Below are positions 34,583 to 43,214 of a stretch of 64,000 nucleotides of DNA, piece by piece. The position numbers and the translations under genes are program-made. The notes under the pieces were generated by a model that saw only the letters and a program-made list of their open reading frames with translations, searched no databases and was not told the DNA's origin. Each line of letters starts with the position of its first letter. The stretch's first letter is position 1. This DNA comes from Streptomyces sp. TBY4. GTDB taxonomy: Bacteria > Actinomycetota > Actinomycetes > Streptomycetales > Streptomycetaceae. The stretch spans positions 1-64,000 of the forward strand of contig NZ_JANAVF010000001.1 in NCBI RefSeq assembly GCF_024213195.1, read 5' to 3'.

Positions 34583-36085
34583 TCAGCCGTTGGGGACGGT
34601 GTCCACGAAGGCCGTGCCCGCGGTGCGGAAGCCTCCGACCTTGGCCGCGACCTGGGCCGGGGTGAGGACCTGGTCCTTGACGTGCAGGACGTAGTCCACC
34701 TTCTGGTCGTAGGCGCGCGGGGCCGAGCCCGGCTGCCCGTTGAGGTCGATCAGCCACTGGTTGAAGTTGATCGACATGGTCCGCTCGGGCAGGTACTTGG
34801 CGTCGTGCACGCCGAAGACCTGGCCGTCGACGTAGTAGGTGATGGCGTTGTTGTCGATGGTGAGCACCAGGTCGTGCCAGCCCGCGTAGCTCTGCCGGGA
34901 CTCGGTGTGCTGGTTGACGGCCACCCACGGGTCGGCCTGGTACGTCTCCCAGGACGTGGTGTAGAGGATGTTCGAGGGCTCGCCCCAGCCGCCGTTGGGG
35001 AGGTACTCGAAGTCGTACTCCGAGTAGTCGTCGGCCAGCGGGGCCTTGAGGTCGTTGATGGGGAAGAAGGTCTGCACGAGGTGGTCCCCGTCCGGTCCGT
35101 ACTTGGGGGCGTCGGAGAACTTCACCCGCGCCGCGTACGTGCCGTTCTTGAACTTCATGGCCTTGGTGAGGACTTCGGTGTGCTTGGTGCTCTCGCCGGT
35201 CCCCGCCGTCGAGGTCTCCAGGTTCATGACGGTGTTGCCGCCCTCGGCCGCGAACGTCACGTTCTCCGGCGCCCAGGTGGCGCCCGGGACGCCGGGGCCG
35301 CCCGCGTTGGAGCGCACGCTCCAGCCGTGGGCCGCTATCGCCGGGTCGGTGTGGGAGGTGTACGTGAAATCGTCGAAGAGGGTGGCTCCGGCCGGTCCCG
35401 GGTCGGTCGGGGTCGGGGTGGGCGTGGGGTCGGTCGGCGTCGGAGTCGGCGTCGGGTCGGGTACGTTGCCCCCGGGCGCGGTGCCCCAGACGGTGCCGGT
35501 GCCCAGCTTGGCGGTCACCTTGTCCCAGTCGGCGTACGCCGTGCGGGAGCCGTCGAAGGAGTAGTCGTCGGACTGGCGCAGCGTCTGCCAGTCGGCGCGG
35601 TGGAAGCGCAGCTGCATGTCGCCGGTGTCGGCGCCCGGGGCGAGGCTGCCGGCGCCCGCGGTGAAGGCGATCTCCAGGTAGCGGTCGGCGGTGGCCGTCG
35701 GGGTGGCCATGGTGTGGAAGGTGCCGGTGATGTTGGCGCAGCCCTTGACCGCCCACGAACAGGCGTACCGGTACTGGGTGTCGGGGCCGTCCGCCTTGAA
35801 GTAGTAGCGGAAGGTGACCTGGTTCAGGGAGACGGTGCCGGAGCCGTTGTTGACCACCTTGAACCAGGGCTCCACCTGGTCGGCGGTGGCACCGGTCGCA
35901 CTGGTGCGGTACTGGACCTTGACGGAGTCGGCCGCGGCGGTCGCGGGCAGGGCCGTCAGGGCGGCCGAGCCGAGACCGGCGGTCAGGGCGACGGCCAGGG
36001 CCAGGGCCGTACGGCGCTTGCGGACGGGGGTGTGGCGCGGGGCATGGCTCGGGGCGCTGCTCGGGTCATGGGTCGGGCTGCTCAT
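34583..36085 (-). CDS. Secreted GH16-type glucanase with N-terminal CBM3-like domain
   Basis: A 500-residue secreted enzyme. The signal peptide (RRTALALAVALTAGLGSAALTALP) is followed by a CBM3-like cellulose-binding domain (VKVQYRTSATGATADQVEPW through residue about 190), a Pro-Thr linker of PTPTPTDPT repeats, and a C-terminal beta-jelly-roll with the GH16 catalytic signature in SEYDFEYLPNG (Glu356, Asp358, Glu360). It likely cuts beta-1,3 or mixed glucans while held to cellulose or chitin. GAGAGG lies eight bases before the ATG. The start overlaps the stop of the GH20 gene by four bases (ATGA), so the two hydrolases are co-translated. Confidence 0.9.
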   Translation of the reverse strand: MSSPTHDPSSAPSHAPRHTPVRKRRTALALAVALTAGLGSAALTALPATAAADSVKVQYRTSATGATADQVEPWFKVVNNGSGTVSLNQVTFRYYFKADGPDTQYRYACSWAVKGCANITGTFHTMATPTATADRYLEIAFTAGAGSLAPGADTGDMQLRFHRADWQTLRQSDDYSFDGSRTAYADWDKVTAKLGTGTVWGTAPGGNVPDPTPTPTPTDPTPTPTPTDPGPAGATLFDDFTYTSHTDPAIAAHGWSVRSNAGGPGVPGATWAPENVTFAAEGGNTVMNLETSTAGTGESTKHTEVLTKAMKFKNGTYAARVKFSDAPKYGPDGDHLVQTFFPINDLKAPLADDYSEYDFEYLPNGGWGEPSNILYTTSWETYQADPWVAVNQHTESRQSYAGWHDLVLTIDNNAITYYVDGQVFGVHDAKYLPERTMSINFNQWLIDLNGQPGSAPRAYDQKVDYVLHVKDQVLTPAQVAAKVGGFRTAGTAFVDTVPNG

Positions 36086-37644
36086 GCTGCGTTCCTCTCG
36101 GGGTGGGGGGAGGGAAGGGATCGGCCGCGCACGCCGAGGGCGGCGAGCCGGGTCTGGTGGTGGCGCTGGCGGCGGAGGAAGTCCGGCCAGTCGCGGTGCG
36201 CCGACCAGGCGGTGTCGGCGAGGGCGCACAGCCGCGGGAAGGCCAGGTACTCGAGCTCCGCCGGGGTGCGCGCGTACTCGGTCCACAGCTGCGCCTGGGT
36301 GCCGAGGACGCGGCGCGCGGCCTCGGGCTCCCAGTGCCCGGGGGCGGGCTCGTTGTCGTAGACGCCGCGCAGGTCGAGCACGCCGCCGTCCTGGCCGCGC
36401 GGTTCGCCGGGGTCGGTGGACTGCGGGTAGTCGAGGTAGGTGGAGCGGTAGGGGGTCATGATCACGTCGTGGCCGCGCAGTGCGGCGGCCCGCCCGTGGT
36501 CCGCGTCGAGCCAGGCCAGGGCCGTGAAGGGGGCAGGCAGTTCGGTGCCGGTCCCGGTCCAGCCGAGCGGGCGGCGGCCGAGCCGGGCCAGGTGCGCCGC
36601 CGCCTCGCCGAGGAACCAGCCGTGGAGGGCGTCCGGGCCGGCCAGCCCCTCGGCGGCGATCCGGGCGCGGGCGGACGGGGAGCGTTCCCATTCCGTGCGC
36701 GGGCATTCGTCGCCGCCGAGGTGCACGTAGGGCGCCGGGAACACGTCCGCGACCTCGTCCAGCACGCCCCGGCAGAAGTCGAGCACGCCGTCGTGGACCC
36801 CGAAGACGTTCTCGCAGACGCCCCAGCGGGTCCAGGTGTCCAGCCGGACGCCGGGCCGGTTGCCGAGTTCGGGGTAGGCGGCGAGGGCTGCGCGGGCGTG
36901 GCCGGGCATCTCGATCTCGGGTACGACCGTGACCCCGCGCCGGGCCGCGTAGGCGACGAGCCCGGCCAGTTCCGCGCGGGTGTAGGCGCCCTCGTGCGGG
37001 ATCCCGTCCCCGGCGGTCTCGGCGCGGCGGCCGCCGACCTCCGTGAGCCGGGGATAGGCCGCGACGGGCATCCGCCAGCCCTGGTCGTCGGTGAGGTGGA
37101 GGTGCAGGACGTTGAGCTTGTGCAGCGCGAGCAGGTCCACGAAGCGGCGTACCCAGGCCACCGGCTGGAAGTGGCGGGCCACGTCCAGCAGGGCTCCGCG
37201 CCAGGCGAACCGCGGCCGGTCGGTGATCCGTACGCAGGGCAGCGACCAGCCGTCGGCCGGCCTGCGGGGCTGCGCGCCCCCGGCGCCCAGCGCCTCGGGC
37301 GGCAGCAGCTGGCGCAGGGTCTGCACCCCGTGGAGCAGCCCCTCGGGGCGGGCGGCGCACAGCAGGACGGAGTCGGGGCGGACGGTGAGGGCGTACCCCT
37401 CGGCGCCGAGCGCCTCGTCCCCGGGGGTCAGGAGGAGGGCGATCCGCCCGTCGGGGTCCGGGGCGAGCGTCAACCCGGTGGCGGGGGTGAGCAGTTCGCG
37501 CAGCAGGCCGGCCGCCGCCGCGGCGCCGGGTCCGGCGCGCAGTCCGGTGCGGTGGTCCAGGGCGAAGCGGCCGGGCAGGGCGGTGACCGAGTCGGGGCGC
37601 GGGACGAGCGCGAGCTCGGGGCGGGGGGAAGCAACGTCGGTCAC
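36082..37644 (-). CDS. GH20 beta-N-acetylhexosaminidase
   Basis: A 520-residue GH20 enzyme. Residues about 1-130 are the GH20b non-catalytic domain; the barrel carries LHLTDDQGWRMP, IEMPGHARAAL and the catalytic pair in HLGGDECP (Asp312-Glu313). The pair releases terminal GlcNAc or GalNAc through substrate-assisted catalysis. No signal peptide is seen, so it may act on imported chito-oligomers. The GTG at 37644 has GAGGA ten bases upstream; GTG 37662 lacks one. Upstream lie GntR-type sites and a divergent DasR-like regulator, which fits GlcNAc control. Confidence 0.92.
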   Translation of the reverse strand: MTDVASPRPELALVPRPDSVTALPGRFALDHRTGLRAGPGAAAAAGLLRELLTPATGLTLAPDPDGRIALLLTPGDEALGAEGYALTVRPDSVLLCAARPEGLLHGVQTLRQLLPPEALGAGGAQPRRPADGWSLPCVRITDRPRFAWRGALLDVARHFQPVAWVRRFVDLLALHKLNVLHLHLTDDQGWRMPVAAYPRLTEVGGRRAETAGDGIPHEGAYTRAELAGLVAYAARRGVTVVPEIEMPGHARAALAAYPELGNRPGVRLDTWTRWGVCENVFGVHDGVLDFCRGVLDEVADVFPAPYVHLGGDECPRTEWERSPSARARIAAEGLAGPDALHGWFLGEAAAHLARLGRRPLGWTGTGTELPAPFTALAWLDADHGRAAALRGHDVIMTPYRSTYLDYPQSTDPGEPRGQDGGVLDLRGVYDNEPAPGHWEPEAARRVLGTQAQLWTEYARTPAELEYLAFPRLCALADTAWSAHRDWPDFLRRQRHHQTRLAALGVRGRSLPSPHPERNAA

Positions 37645-37670
37645 GGTCCGAAGATTCCTCACTGGCTGTT

Positions 37671-37694
37671 GCGTCAACTCATGCGTCAACTCAT
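37671..37694 (-). repeat. 12-bp direct repeat upstream of the GH20 gene
   Basis: GCGTCAACTCAT occurs twice in tandem, with the second copy ending at 37694, directly before the GH20 coding region. It may be part of the promoter or leader. Confidence 0.6.
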
Positions 37695-37711
37695 CTGGAG
37701 ACCAATGGAGT

Positions 37712-37733
37712 TGACCAACTGACCAATTGGTTA
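37712..37733. promoter_or_regulatory. GntR-type operator upstream of the GH20 operon
   Basis: TGACCAACTGACCAATTGGT contains a perfect palindrome ACCAATTGGT (37722-37731) and a repeated TGACCA half-site. A related site, TGACCAGTTGGACA, lies at 37844-37857 before the divergent GntR gene. The shared core TGACCA[AG]TTGG on both sides of the divergent pair marks the likely regulator-binding sites. Confidence 0.7.
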
Positions 37734-37843
37734 GCTGAGTGGCTAGAAGGTGACACGACCCGCGCACGCCGTCAACCCTGCCGGGTCGGAATTTTCTCGA
37801 CGGACCACTCCCCTCCGCCCTCCCCCGAGTGGTTAGATGCACA

Positions 37844-37857
37844 TGACCAGTTGGACA
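37844..37857. promoter_or_regulatory. GntR-type operator before the DasR-like gene
   Basis: TGACCAGTTGGACA shares 10 of the first 12 bases with the palindromic site at 37720-37733 and lies 29 bases before the ATG of the regulator gene, suggesting autoregulation. Confidence 0.65.
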
Positions 37858-37885
37858 GGTGAGCAGAGAGAAATGGGGGCGGGCC

Positions 37886-38731
37886 ATGACGAAGGACGCA
37901 ACCGACTCGTCGGGATCCGTACTCAAGCGCGAACGGGTCCGCGAGCACCTGCTCGGGCTCATCGACATCCGTCGGCCCGGCGACGCGATCCCCTCCGAAC
38001 GCACCCTGTGCGCCACCCTGGAGGTCTCCCGTCCCACGCTGCGCGCGGCGGTGGACGAGCTCGTGGCCACGGGCCTGCTCGTACGCGAGCACGGGCGCGG
38101 GATGTTCGTCGCCCCGGCCAAGATCACCCAGGAACTGGCCGCCGACGAGGCGGCCTTCGCGATGCGGCAGGCGTCCGGCCACTGGTCCAGCCGGATCCTG
38201 GAGCACTCCACCGTCCAGGCGGGTGCCCGGATCGGCCGCCGCCTGCGCATCTCACCCGGTGCGGGACTGCTCTACATCGCCCGGCTGCGGCTGGTGGACG
38301 GGGCTCCGATGGCCATCGAGCACCTGCACATCCCGGCCGATCTGGTGCCGGCCCTGACCCCGGCGGAGCTGGAGGCCGGGGACCTCTACGAGCACCTGCG
38401 CGACCACCACGGCGTGTACGTGCACGAGGCGCAGCAGTCCATCGAGCCGACGGTGGTGAACGAGGGGGAGGCGGGCCTGCTGGACGTCCCGCTGCTCTCC
38501 CCCGCCCTGCTCATCGAGCGGCTCACCACCGACTCCACCGGCCGGCCCGTGGAGTACGTGCACTCCGTGTACCGCGGCGACCGCTACCGGATCGTCTCGC
38601 GCCTGGCCCTCGGGGTGTCCCCGGGAGCGGGCCGGCCGGACGGCCACCACCCGGGGATCCCGCCGGGCGACCTCGGCCGCCGGGCGGTCATCACCTCCAC
38701 CACCACCGGGGACGTCCACACCAGCACCTGA
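37886..38731 (+). CDS. GntR/HutC-family regulator, DasR-like
   Basis: A 281-residue GntR regulator with a UTRA effector domain. The N-terminal wHTH reads AIPSERTLCATLEVSRPTLRAAVDELVATGLLVREHGRGMFVA in register; the UTRA part has APMAIEHLHIPADLVP and PVEYVHSVYRGDRYRIVSRL, closely resembling the DasR end. DasR senses GlcN-6-P and controls chitin and GlcNAc genes, and here the divergent operon encodes a hexosaminidase, so a similar amino-sugar ligand is likely. The ATG at 37886 is preferred, with a G-rich ribosome-binding site; GTG 37859 would lengthen it by nine residues. Confidence 0.9.
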   Translation: MTKDATDSSGSVLKRERVREHLLGLIDIRRPGDAIPSERTLCATLEVSRPTLRAAVDELVATGLLVREHGRGMFVAPAKITQELAADEAAFAMRQASGHWSSRILEHSTVQAGARIGRRLRISPGAGLLYIARLRLVDGAPMAIEHLHIPADLVPALTPAELEAGDLYEHLRDHHGVYVHEAQQSIEPTVVNEGEAGLLDVPLLSPALLIERLTTDSTGRPVEYVHSVYRGDRYRIVSRLALGVSPGAGRPDGHHPGIPPGDLGRRAVITSTTTGDVHTST

Positions 38732-38754
38732 CGCCGGCCGTGCACCATCGGACG

Positions 38755-40335
38755 TCAGGCGCGGACGAACACCGCCTTGAGGTCGTGGGCCCGGTCCATC
38801 GTGACGTTGACCTGGGCCACGGTGATCGCGTAGCGCTGCCCGTCCAGCTCCCACGCGGCGATCCGGTACCCGCGCGGCGGGGTCGCGGTCACCTTGATCG
38901 AGGTCCCCGGCCGGTACGGGCCCCAGGTGTCGGGGCGCAGCCCCTCGCCCAGGGTCAGGGCGTGGCGCTGGCGCGGCTGCGCGGGGGCGCGGTAGCCGGC
39001 GACGATCGGGGTGGTGATCCGGGCGACGGCCGCGTTGTTGTTGTACGCGTCGCCGAGCGGCTGGCCGTCCCAGGTGTTCTCGGTGTTCGAGTACTGGTTG
39101 ACGGCCGTGCAGGGACCGCCGCAGGCCGAGGAGTAGGCCATCAGCGTGTGGAACCGGCGGTCGGGCGTGACGTAGCCGGTGCTGTACGGGGTCGTCAGGT
39201 AGGGGCGGTAGTCGGCGCCGCCCGTCTGCTCGTCCAGGGTGGCGCGGTCGTGCCACAGACCGAGGTTGTGGCCCACCTCGTGGCCGAAGTTGTACCAGAG
39301 CGCCACGGTCCGGTAGTCGACGACCGAGTACGCCTGGTCGTCGGTCTTCTCGCTCGGCGGCTGCGGGAGGTTGCCCTGCCCGCTGCTCGTGCCGTTCGGG
39401 ACCTCGATCATCAGGGAGACCAGGTCGGCACCGTACTTCTCGCGCAGCGCGGCGGCCGGGGCGCCCAGCCGCGGCTCCCTCGGGTTGGAGAGCAGGCCGT
39501 GGACGACGGGCGCGGTCTCCTGTTCCGCCGCGGCGTAGTAGTTGGCCTTGTAGGTGGCCACGATGTCCACGCTCGCCCTGATGTTGCTGTCGGCGAAGGC
39601 GTGGTTGATGCTCGTCTCGGCGAAGGCGATCCGCGCGAGCATCGCCTCCTCGCCGCCCATCCCCCACTCCGCGCGCGGGGTGTAGCCGACGACCATGTCG
39701 ATGACCACCGGCTCCGCGGACGCGGCGCGGGTCATCAACTGCCGGCGGGCCTCCGCGAGGAGCGCGGGGTCGGGGTTCTCGTACTGCGGGTCCGCATCGT
39801 CCTGCGGGGGCTTGATGTGGAGGTCGGGGTCCTCCTCCGTGATCAGCAGCCGGCCCGGTTCGTTCCGGGGCTGCGCGATGCGGTACGCCCGCGCGCCCAG
39901 GTCGAAGAGGGCGTCGACGCCGACGGTGTCCGGCCGGGCCCCGGGGTCGCAGACTCCGGTGGTCGACAGCACCACCCGGCGGTGCACCCCGGACCCGACC
40001 GGGTCCCCGTCGACCTTGACGACCTCACCGCTCCACTGGACGGAGCCCGCGGCCGGGTCCCGTTCCACGCCGGACTCCACGACCTCGATGGAGGTGTCGG
40101 GGAACGGGCGGAAGGTGTGCCGGCGCGGGGCGCCGAAGGGCTGGGGCGTGCACAGCCAGCGGTAATCGGCCAGGTCGAGGTCGATGGTGCGGCTGCGCAG
40201 GACGTGGCCGGGCGGCGAGGGCTCCGCCGCCGGGTGCGAGGCGGGCGCGGCGGCCAGGGCGGGCGGCAGGCCGAGGGCGGTGGCGGAGAGGGCGGCGAGC
40301 AGCCCGGTGGCCAGGCCGAGACGGGAGATGATCAT
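38755..40335 (-). CDS. Secreted metzincin zinc protease with C-terminal beta domain
   Basis: A 526-residue secreted protease. A signal peptide (SRLGLATGLLAALSATALGLPPALAA) is followed by a pro-region, then a reprolysin-like catalytic domain with HEVGHNLGLWHD (HExxHxxGxxHD zinc site) and the Met-turn in LMAYSSACGG. The last 80 residues form a repeat-like domain ending DRAHDLKAVFVRA, similar to cell-wall-associated repeat modules. The start is unsettled: ATG 40335 begins the signal peptide but lacks a ribosome-binding site; GTG 40371 is possible. It faces the GntR gene tail to tail with only 23 bases between. Confidence 0.87.
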   Translation of the reverse strand: MIISRLGLATGLLAALSATALGLPPALAAAPASHPAAEPSPPGHVLRSRTIDLDLADYRWLCTPQPFGAPRRHTFRPFPDTSIEVVESGVERDPAAGSVQWSGEVVKVDGDPVGSGVHRRVVLSTTGVCDPGARPDTVGVDALFDLGARAYRIAQPRNEPGRLLITEEDPDLHIKPPQDDADPQYENPDPALLAEARRQLMTRAASAEPVVIDMVVGYTPRAEWGMGGEEAMLARIAFAETSINHAFADSNIRASVDIVATYKANYYAAAEQETAPVVHGLLSNPREPRLGAPAAALREKYGADLVSLMIEVPNGTSSGQGNLPQPPSEKTDDQAYSVVDYRTVALWYNFGHEVGHNLGLWHDRATLDEQTGGADYRPYLTTPYSTGYVTPDRRFHTLMAYSSACGGPCTAVNQYSNTENTWDGQPLGDAYNNNAAVARITTPIVAGYRAPAQPRQRHALTLGEGLRPDTWGPYRPGTSIKVTATPPRGYRIAAWELDGQRYAITVAQVNVTMDRAHDLKAVFVRA

Positions 40336-40483
40336 GCGCGTACGAACGCACGCCCCCACCGCCCGGTCCACACCGACACCCGCTCCCGCGGCCGCGTCAC
40401 CCGGCCACCCCGCCGGGCCTCACCCTGACGGGCCCCGGCCCGGCCCGGCCGCGTCCCCACCCGGCCCGGCCCCGTCGCGCCCG

Positions 40484-41329
40484 CTACGTGACCCGGAAGC
40501 CGATGGCGGCCGGGGACCGGTCGAAGGTCAGCCGGTCCCAGCTGGGGAAGGCGAGGTCCGTGACGGCCAGCAGCCGTCCGGAGGCGTCGTGCAGGGTGCG
40601 GCGTACGGTGAGGCCGCCGGCCTGACCGGCGGCCTGGGGCGAGTTGGTGCGGGTCATGGTGATGGTCTCGGCGACCCGGCCGGCCCGCGCGGCCCCCTCC
40701 AGCCAGTGGTGCAGGGGCCCCAGGTCCATGTCCCGGACTCCCGCCACCAGGCGGTCCCGGTAGCGGGCCAGTTCCGGGGTCCGGACCACCGTGCGGGGGC
40801 AGAGGTACGTCACCGCGTGCCGCCGGGTCTGGCCCGTCGGGCCGCTTTCGCGGTGGTGGTGGACCAGGGTCTGCTCCCCGCCGCGCATGCCGAGCTGCTC
40901 GGCGAGCGCCGGAGCCAGCGTGACGAGGGTGAGCCACGCCTGCGCGGAGGCGGCGGAGGACCCGGAGGCCGGCTGCGCCGCCGGCGGCGCAGGAGTGGCC
41001 GCCGGTGCGGGGGCGGAGGCCCGGGCCGGGGCGCCGCCCGGGGCCGGACGGCCCGCCGGGTTCGCCTCCGGGGGCCGGTGCTCCGGCGCCGGGAAGGCGG
41101 GCCGGGTGCCGCGCCGCCCGGTGACGACGAGACCGTCCTGCCTCAGGTGCTGGAGGGCGGCCCGGATGGTCTGCCGGTTGACCTCGTAGCGCGCGGCAAG
41201 GCTGCGCTCCGAGGGAAGGCGGGCGCCGGGGGTCAGTGCGGTGAGGTCGAGCTCGCGCCGCAACGCTGCGGCGATCCGCTGGTACTTGGGCATGGCGGCC
41301 GGGCCGCCGCCCCGCGAAGGGGAGGGCAT
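40484..41329 (-). CDS. GntR-family transcriptional regulator
   Basis: A 281-residue GntR regulator. The HTH is ARLPSERSLAARYEVNRQTIRAALQHLRQDGLVV in register at residues about 37-70; an Ala/Pro-rich linker of about 50 residues is followed by a UTRA-like domain (HAVTYLCPRTVVRTPELARY to LAVTDLAFPSWDRLTFD). AGAGGAGAAGCC before the ATG is a near-ideal ribosome-binding site. A dre-like site (TTGGTCTATACC) lies 57 bases upstream. It sits at the edge of the siderophore locus and may link it to carbon signals; that link is inference. Confidence 0.88.
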   Translation of the reverse strand: MPSPSRGGGPAAMPKYQRIAAALRRELDLTALTPGARLPSERSLAARYEVNRQTIRAALQHLRQDGLVVTGRRGTRPAFPAPEHRPPEANPAGRPAPGGAPARASAPAPAATPAPPAAQPASGSSAASAQAWLTLVTLAPALAEQLGMRGGEQTLVHHHRESGPTGQTRRHAVTYLCPRTVVRTPELARYRDRLVAGVRDMDLGPLHHWLEGAARAGRVAETITMTRTNSPQAAGQAGGLTVRRTLHDASGRLLAVTDLAFPSWDRLTFDRSPAAIGFRVT

Positions 41330-41385
41330 GGCTTCTCCTCTGACGGGAGGTCAAGGACTGCGCGGTCTGCTCGACCAACGTAGCA

Positions 41386-41397
41386 TTGGTCTATACC
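41386..41397. promoter_or_regulatory. dre-like GntR site between the second GntR gene and iucA-like gene
   Basis: TGGTCTATACC differs by one base from TGGTCTAGACC, the core of the published DasR response element (ACTGGTCTAGACCACT). It lies upstream of the GntR gene at 41329 and just past the 3' end of the siderophore synthetase. It could also be the binding site of this GntR protein itself. Confidence 0.6.
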
Positions 41398-41454
41398 TAT
41401 CCGTGAGAGGGGCTCCGGTATCCGGACCCTCTTTGGCCGGAACCGCGCCCTCCT

Positions 41455-43095
41455 TCAGCGCCGCAGCGGATTGGGAAGCGGCAGGTAGCGGGAGTCCGCA
41501 CCGTCGGCGCGGGTCCAGCGCAGCAGCAGGTTGGTCTTGGCCGGGAGCGTGGGGGCGGCCACCAGCGCGGCCACCTCGGGCAGATCGTGGGCCTCCCCGG
41601 CACGCAGGAACTCCTCGCGGGCCGCGGGCCACAGCTCCCCGGCCACCTCCGGACGGCTCTCCGCGAGGGCGCCCGCCACCTCGGTCAGGTGGTTGACCAC
41701 CAGGCAGTAGACGAGGCGCTGCCAGCCGGCCTCCCGGTCCAGGTCCGGGAGGAGCTTCACCCCCTCCGCGTCCCGGAAGAGGGCCTGCGCGGGCATGCCC
41801 CGGTCGTCGACGGCGACCAGGGTGTTCTGGAGGTGCGCCTCCAGGACGACGCCGTGCCGGGCGAAGAGGTGCAGCACGGGCGGCACCACCTGGCGCAGGT
41901 AGGCCCGCCACCACGCGGCCGGGTCCGGCGCTGCCGCCGGCGGACTGTCCGGGTACCCCTCCGCGAGCGCGGCCGCCAGCAAGGGGGTGAGGCCGGGCTC
42001 CACGTGCGCCGCCAGGCCGTCACGGACCAGTACGGCGAGCTCCTCGAAGGCGAAGGAGGCCGTCCGGTACCCCCGGTCGGACAGCCAGGCCGCTCGCGAC
42101 CCGGACCGGCGCAGTTCCGCGAAGCCCGCCTCGACCGCCACGTCCGTGCGGCGCAGTTTCAGCAGGTCGTGCCGCCACAGCCGGCGCACGTCGTTGGTGA
42201 TCCGCACGTCGAGGCTGAACTTCACGAAGAGGTCGCCTGCCGCGGCTCCGCCTCCACCCCCGCTCCCGCCGCCGGGCACGTACAGGGTCCGGATCGACGC
42301 GGTCGGCCAGACCGGCACCCGCCCGGTTCCCAGCGACAGCAGCCTCCCGTCCGCGAAGGCCTCGCGGACGGCGGGCCTGCCCGCGACCAGGTCGAGCTGC
42401 CACGGGTGGGCGGGCAGCAGCCGGTAGCCGGCCGGCGGGCGCGGCCCGCCCAGCGCCTCCGCGAGCGAGTCGACGGCGGCCTCCGCGGCCGGCCCGCCCT
42501 CCCCCGCCACCTGGTCCTCGCGCACGCCCAGGAAGGCCAGCGGGAAACGGGCGCGGGCCTCGGGGGCGTACGGCAGCCATCCGTTGGCCGGCCCGCCGCC
42601 CCGGGCCTTGGGGGCCGGATGGTGGGGGTGGCCCATGACCAGGGACTGCTCGGACCGGACGTACGGGTCCGCCGGCGGCGGCACGGCGGCGCGGGCGGCC
42701 AGCAGCGCGGCTATGGTCTCGCGGCTGTCGGCGATCTCGACCGGGAGCTCGTCGTTGGACACCCCGGTGTACTGGCGCAGTTCGTCGGCGACGAGTTTCA
42801 CCAGCTCGGCATGGGTGAGCGGGTGCCAGCCGGCCCCGGTCCCCAGCTCGGGCCGTCCGGGCCGGCGCCCGGCGCGCACCCGCAGCAGCCTCCCGCTGCC
42901 CGACAGCCGGTACGCGCACCAGCCGTCCTCTTCAGAATCGGCGGACCCTCCGGACCCTCCGGACCCCCCAGCCCCGGCGGACCCCGCGGGCGGGACCGGT
43001 TCGGCGGCCTCCCGCAGGAGGCAGTTCAGGAGCGGGGCGGCCGCGTAGGCGTCGGCGGCGGCGTTCTCGGTGGCGTTGAGGTCCACGGATTCCAT
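41455..43095 (-). CDS. IucA/IucC-family siderophore synthetase (NIS)
   Basis: A 546-residue NRPS-independent siderophore synthetase. Visible motifs are MGHPHHPAPKARGG (ATP-binding loop), LLPAHPWQLDL, FVKFSLDVRITNDVRR and LEAHLQNTLVAVDD followed by FRDAEGVKLLPD, all in the order of the IucA/IucC family. It would adenylate a carboxylate such as citrate and condense it with an amine or hydroxylamine. A Gly/Ser-rich insert lies near residues 50-65. The ATG at 43095 starts the natural N-terminus; the frame extends to 43137 but without protein-like sequence. It is divergent from a second synthetase. Confidence 0.93.
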   Translation of the reverse strand: MESVDLNATENAAADAYAAAPLLNCLLREAAEPVPPAGSAGAGGSGGSGGSADSEEDGWCAYRLSGSGRLLRVRAGRRPGRPELGTGAGWHPLTHAELVKLVADELRQYTGVSNDELPVEIADSRETIAALLAARAAVPPPADPYVRSEQSLVMGHPHHPAPKARGGGPANGWLPYAPEARARFPLAFLGVREDQVAGEGGPAAEAAVDSLAEALGGPRPPAGYRLLPAHPWQLDLVAGRPAVREAFADGRLLSLGTGRVPVWPTASIRTLYVPGGGSGGGGGAAAGDLFVKFSLDVRITNDVRRLWRHDLLKLRRTDVAVEAGFAELRRSGSRAAWLSDRGYRTASFAFEELAVLVRDGLAAHVEPGLTPLLAAALAEGYPDSPPAAAPDPAAWWRAYLRQVVPPVLHLFARHGVVLEAHLQNTLVAVDDRGMPAQALFRDAEGVKLLPDLDREAGWQRLVYCLVVNHLTEVAGALAESRPEVAGELWPAAREEFLRAGEAHDLPEVAALVAAPTLPAKTNLLLRWTRADGADSRYLPLPNPLRR

Positions 43096-43162
43096 TCGGT
43101 ACGTCCAGAGCGCCGGAGGTGCGCGGGGGCGTACCACCGGCCGTGATCTTCAGTATCCGCGA

Positions 43163-43179
43163 TGATGAAGTGATCATCA
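43163..43179. promoter_or_regulatory. Inverted repeat between the two siderophore synthetases
   Basis: TGATGA-AGTGA-TCATCA is a perfect 6-bp-arm dyad in an AT-richer part of the 119-base divergent region. It could be the shared operator. It does not match the iron-box consensus of DmdR/IdeR (TTAGGTTAGGCTAACCTAA), so iron control through that protein is not supported by this site. Confidence 0.55.
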
Positions 43180-43214
43180 CGTCATCCGAGAGGACCGGGG
43201 CCCTGGATCCCAGC

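Noticed and set aside
43163..43179. Iron box of DmdR/IdeR.
   Set aside because: Sequence does not match the TTAGGTTAGGCTAACCTAA consensus.
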